A stretch of 8,409 nt of DNA from Acidimicrobiaceae bacterium (GTDB lineage Bacteria; Actinomycetota; Acidimicrobiia; Acidimicrobiales; Bog-793), in NCBI GenBank assembly GCA_025463965.1, contig JAODBN010000340.1, forward strand, positions 1 to 8,409, in the 5' to 3' direction. The notes under the pieces were generated by a model. That model saw only the letters and a list, made by a program, of their open reading frames with translations, was not told the origin of the DNA and searched no databases. Positions within the stretch are counted from its first letter, which is position 1. Every line of letters starts with the position of its first letter. Both the position numbers and the translations under genes were made by a program. Shown here piece after piece: positions 7,400-8,409 of the stretch.

Positions 7400-8365
7400 A
7401 TGGCTCAACCCACCGTCGTGCAGTTGCGAGCGTTCGTCACCGTGGCCCGCGAGGGTCACTTCGGTGACGCCGCCGACGAGCTCGGGATCTCTCAGCCTGC
7501 GGTGTCCGCCGCGCTGCGGGCGCTCGAGGCGAACCTCGGCGGCGAGGTGGTCGAGCGCACGCCTAGAGGGACGCTCCTCACTACGTTCGGGCGGGCCCTG
7601 CTTCCCAGCGCAGAGCGGGTCCTCGCTGCCCTCGACGAGCTCGGAGCCGACGCCGCCCGCGCCGGGCGGCCCCATCACGGGCCGCTGCGCCTCGGCGTCA
7701 TCCCGACCGTCGCTCCCTACGTACTGCCGACGCTGCTCACCACGATCAGCTCGGATTTTCCCGAGCTGCAACCGGAGGTGAGAGAGCAGCAGACAGCGGC
7801 GCTGCTCACCTCACTCGCCGAAGGCAGCCTCGATGTGGCGGTGCTCGCGCTGCCGAGCGAAGACTCCTCGCTCCGCGAGCTGCCGCTGTACTGGGAGGAG
7901 TTTGTCCTCCTGGTGCCGGGGGACTCCCCCGTCGCCGGCGCCCGGCGTCTGCCGCTGTCGACCCTGTCCGGGCTCGAAGTGCTCCTCCTCGAGGAGGGAC
8001 ATTGCCTGCGCGACCAGACAATGGACGTCTGCCGCCAGGCCGGGGCGGTGGGCCAGACCGCTCGGGCTACGTCGCTCACCACCCTCTCCCAGCTCGTGGC
8101 GGCACACCTCGGGGTGACGCTTCTCCCCGCGACCGCTGTGCCCGTCGAGGTCCGAGGAAGCCTCGCCACCGCGAGTTTCGCCGGAACCAAACCGTCAGCC
8201 GTCCTGGGCGGCAACGCCGGCAGGCTCCTTCCCGGCCGCAGGATCGGCCTCGTCCACCGGGCAAGCAGCGGCAGGGCGGCCGAACACGAGGAGCTCGCCG
8301 AGGCGCTCCGCGTCGGCATCGCCGCGGCAGGCCTGCCCGTGACCGTGGTCGGGTCTGCTTCCTGA
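7400..8365 (+). CDS. oxyR: Hydrogen peroxide sensor and LysR-type regulator OxyR
   Basis: This 321-residue LysR-type regulator has an N-terminal winged helix-turn-helix (residues 4-63, with FGDAADELGISQPAVSAALRALE), a linker helix to about 90, and a substrate-binding-like sensor domain from 94. The redox pair is in EEGHCLRDQTMDVC: Cys202 and Cys211, nine residues apart, as are Cys199 and Cys208 of E. coli OxyR, where they form a disulfide on oxidation. RATSLTTL and ITLLPA-like VTLLPATAVP also match. Compared with E. coli there are about 12 extra residues between AVP and the conserved IGLV strand (around 8181-8232). The ATG at 7400 puts VVQLRAFVTVA at the usual position; no Shine-Dalgarno precedes it and a leaderless promoter is likely. 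It is divergent from ahpC-ahpD, its expected target. Confidence 0.94.
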   Translation: MAQPTVVQLRAFVTVAREGHFGDAADELGISQPAVSAALRALEANLGGEVVERTPRGTLLTTFGRALLPSAERVLAALDELGADAARAGRPHHGPLRLGVIPTVAPYVLPTLLTTISSDFPELQPEVREQQTAALLTSLAEGSLDVAVLALPSEDSSLRELPLYWEEFVLLVPGDSPVAGARRLPLSTLSGLEVLLLEEGHCLRDQTMDVCRQAGAVGQTARATSLTTLSQLVAAHLGVTLLPATAVPVEVRGSLATASFAGTKPSAVLGGNAGRLLPGRRIGLVHRASSGRAAEHEELAEALRVGIAAAGLPVTVVGSAS

Positions 8366-8409
8366 AGGTGCTTCCGGCCCCGTAGTCCTAGGTGAGCTCG
8401 TGGTTGCCT

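Noticed and set aside
8366..8409. A TAG on the minus strand at 8388-8390 with seven open codons to the window end, perhaps the 3' end of a convergent gene.
   Set aside because: Too short to judge as coding; no terminator or other signal was found in these last 44 bases.

Overview
This window is high-GC DNA with dense gene packing, several GTG starts, overlapping start/stop codons and few Shine-Dalgarno sites before some genes. Together with AhpC and AhpD closely resembling the mycobacterial proteins, and a mycobacterial-style OxyR half-site, this points to an actinobacterium. The lineage cannot be fixed from the sequence alone. There is no sign of phage, transposon, CRISPR or other accessory DNA; this looks like ordinary core chromosome.

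Layout. (1) Bases 2-358 (+): 3' end of a two-CBS-domain protein. (2) 432-1073 (-) and 1157-1711 (+): divergent thymidylate kinase (tmk) and mismatch-specific uracil/thymine DNA glycosylase (mug). (3) 5063 down to 1720 (-): ettA, then an ECF sigma factor, then a two-TM DUF4349 protein whose GTG start overlaps the sigma stop (GTGA). An 11-bp perfect inverted repeat lies between ettA and the sigma gene. (4) 5138-6039 (+): a ChaB/Rho_N-like protein and a DUF1360 membrane protein, joined by a TAGTG overlap and closed by a long hairpin terminator at 6112-6165. (5) 6172-8365: the peroxide-defence unit, with ahpC-ahpD on the minus strand and oxyR divergent on the plus strand around a 95-bp control region.

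How the parts work together. OxyR keeps both redox cysteines and should sense peroxide and control ahpCD. AhpC reduces peroxides. AhpD is the CxxC adaptor that re-reduces AhpC in mycobacteria. The sigma/DUF4349 pair has the layout of a signalling sigma factor with a membrane-bound partner, possibly its anti-sigma factor, but this is inference. tmk supplies dTDP for DNA synthesis and mug removes damaged or mispaired bases; they share only an intergenic region. EttA gates translation elongation according to the ATP/ADP ratio in E. coli.

No wholly new system was found. The points most worth a second look are the OxyR control region, the sigma/DUF4349 pair with the inverted repeat upstream, the changed wedge residues in Mug, the extra segment near the OxyR C-terminus, and the ChaB-Rho_N/DUF1360 pair.
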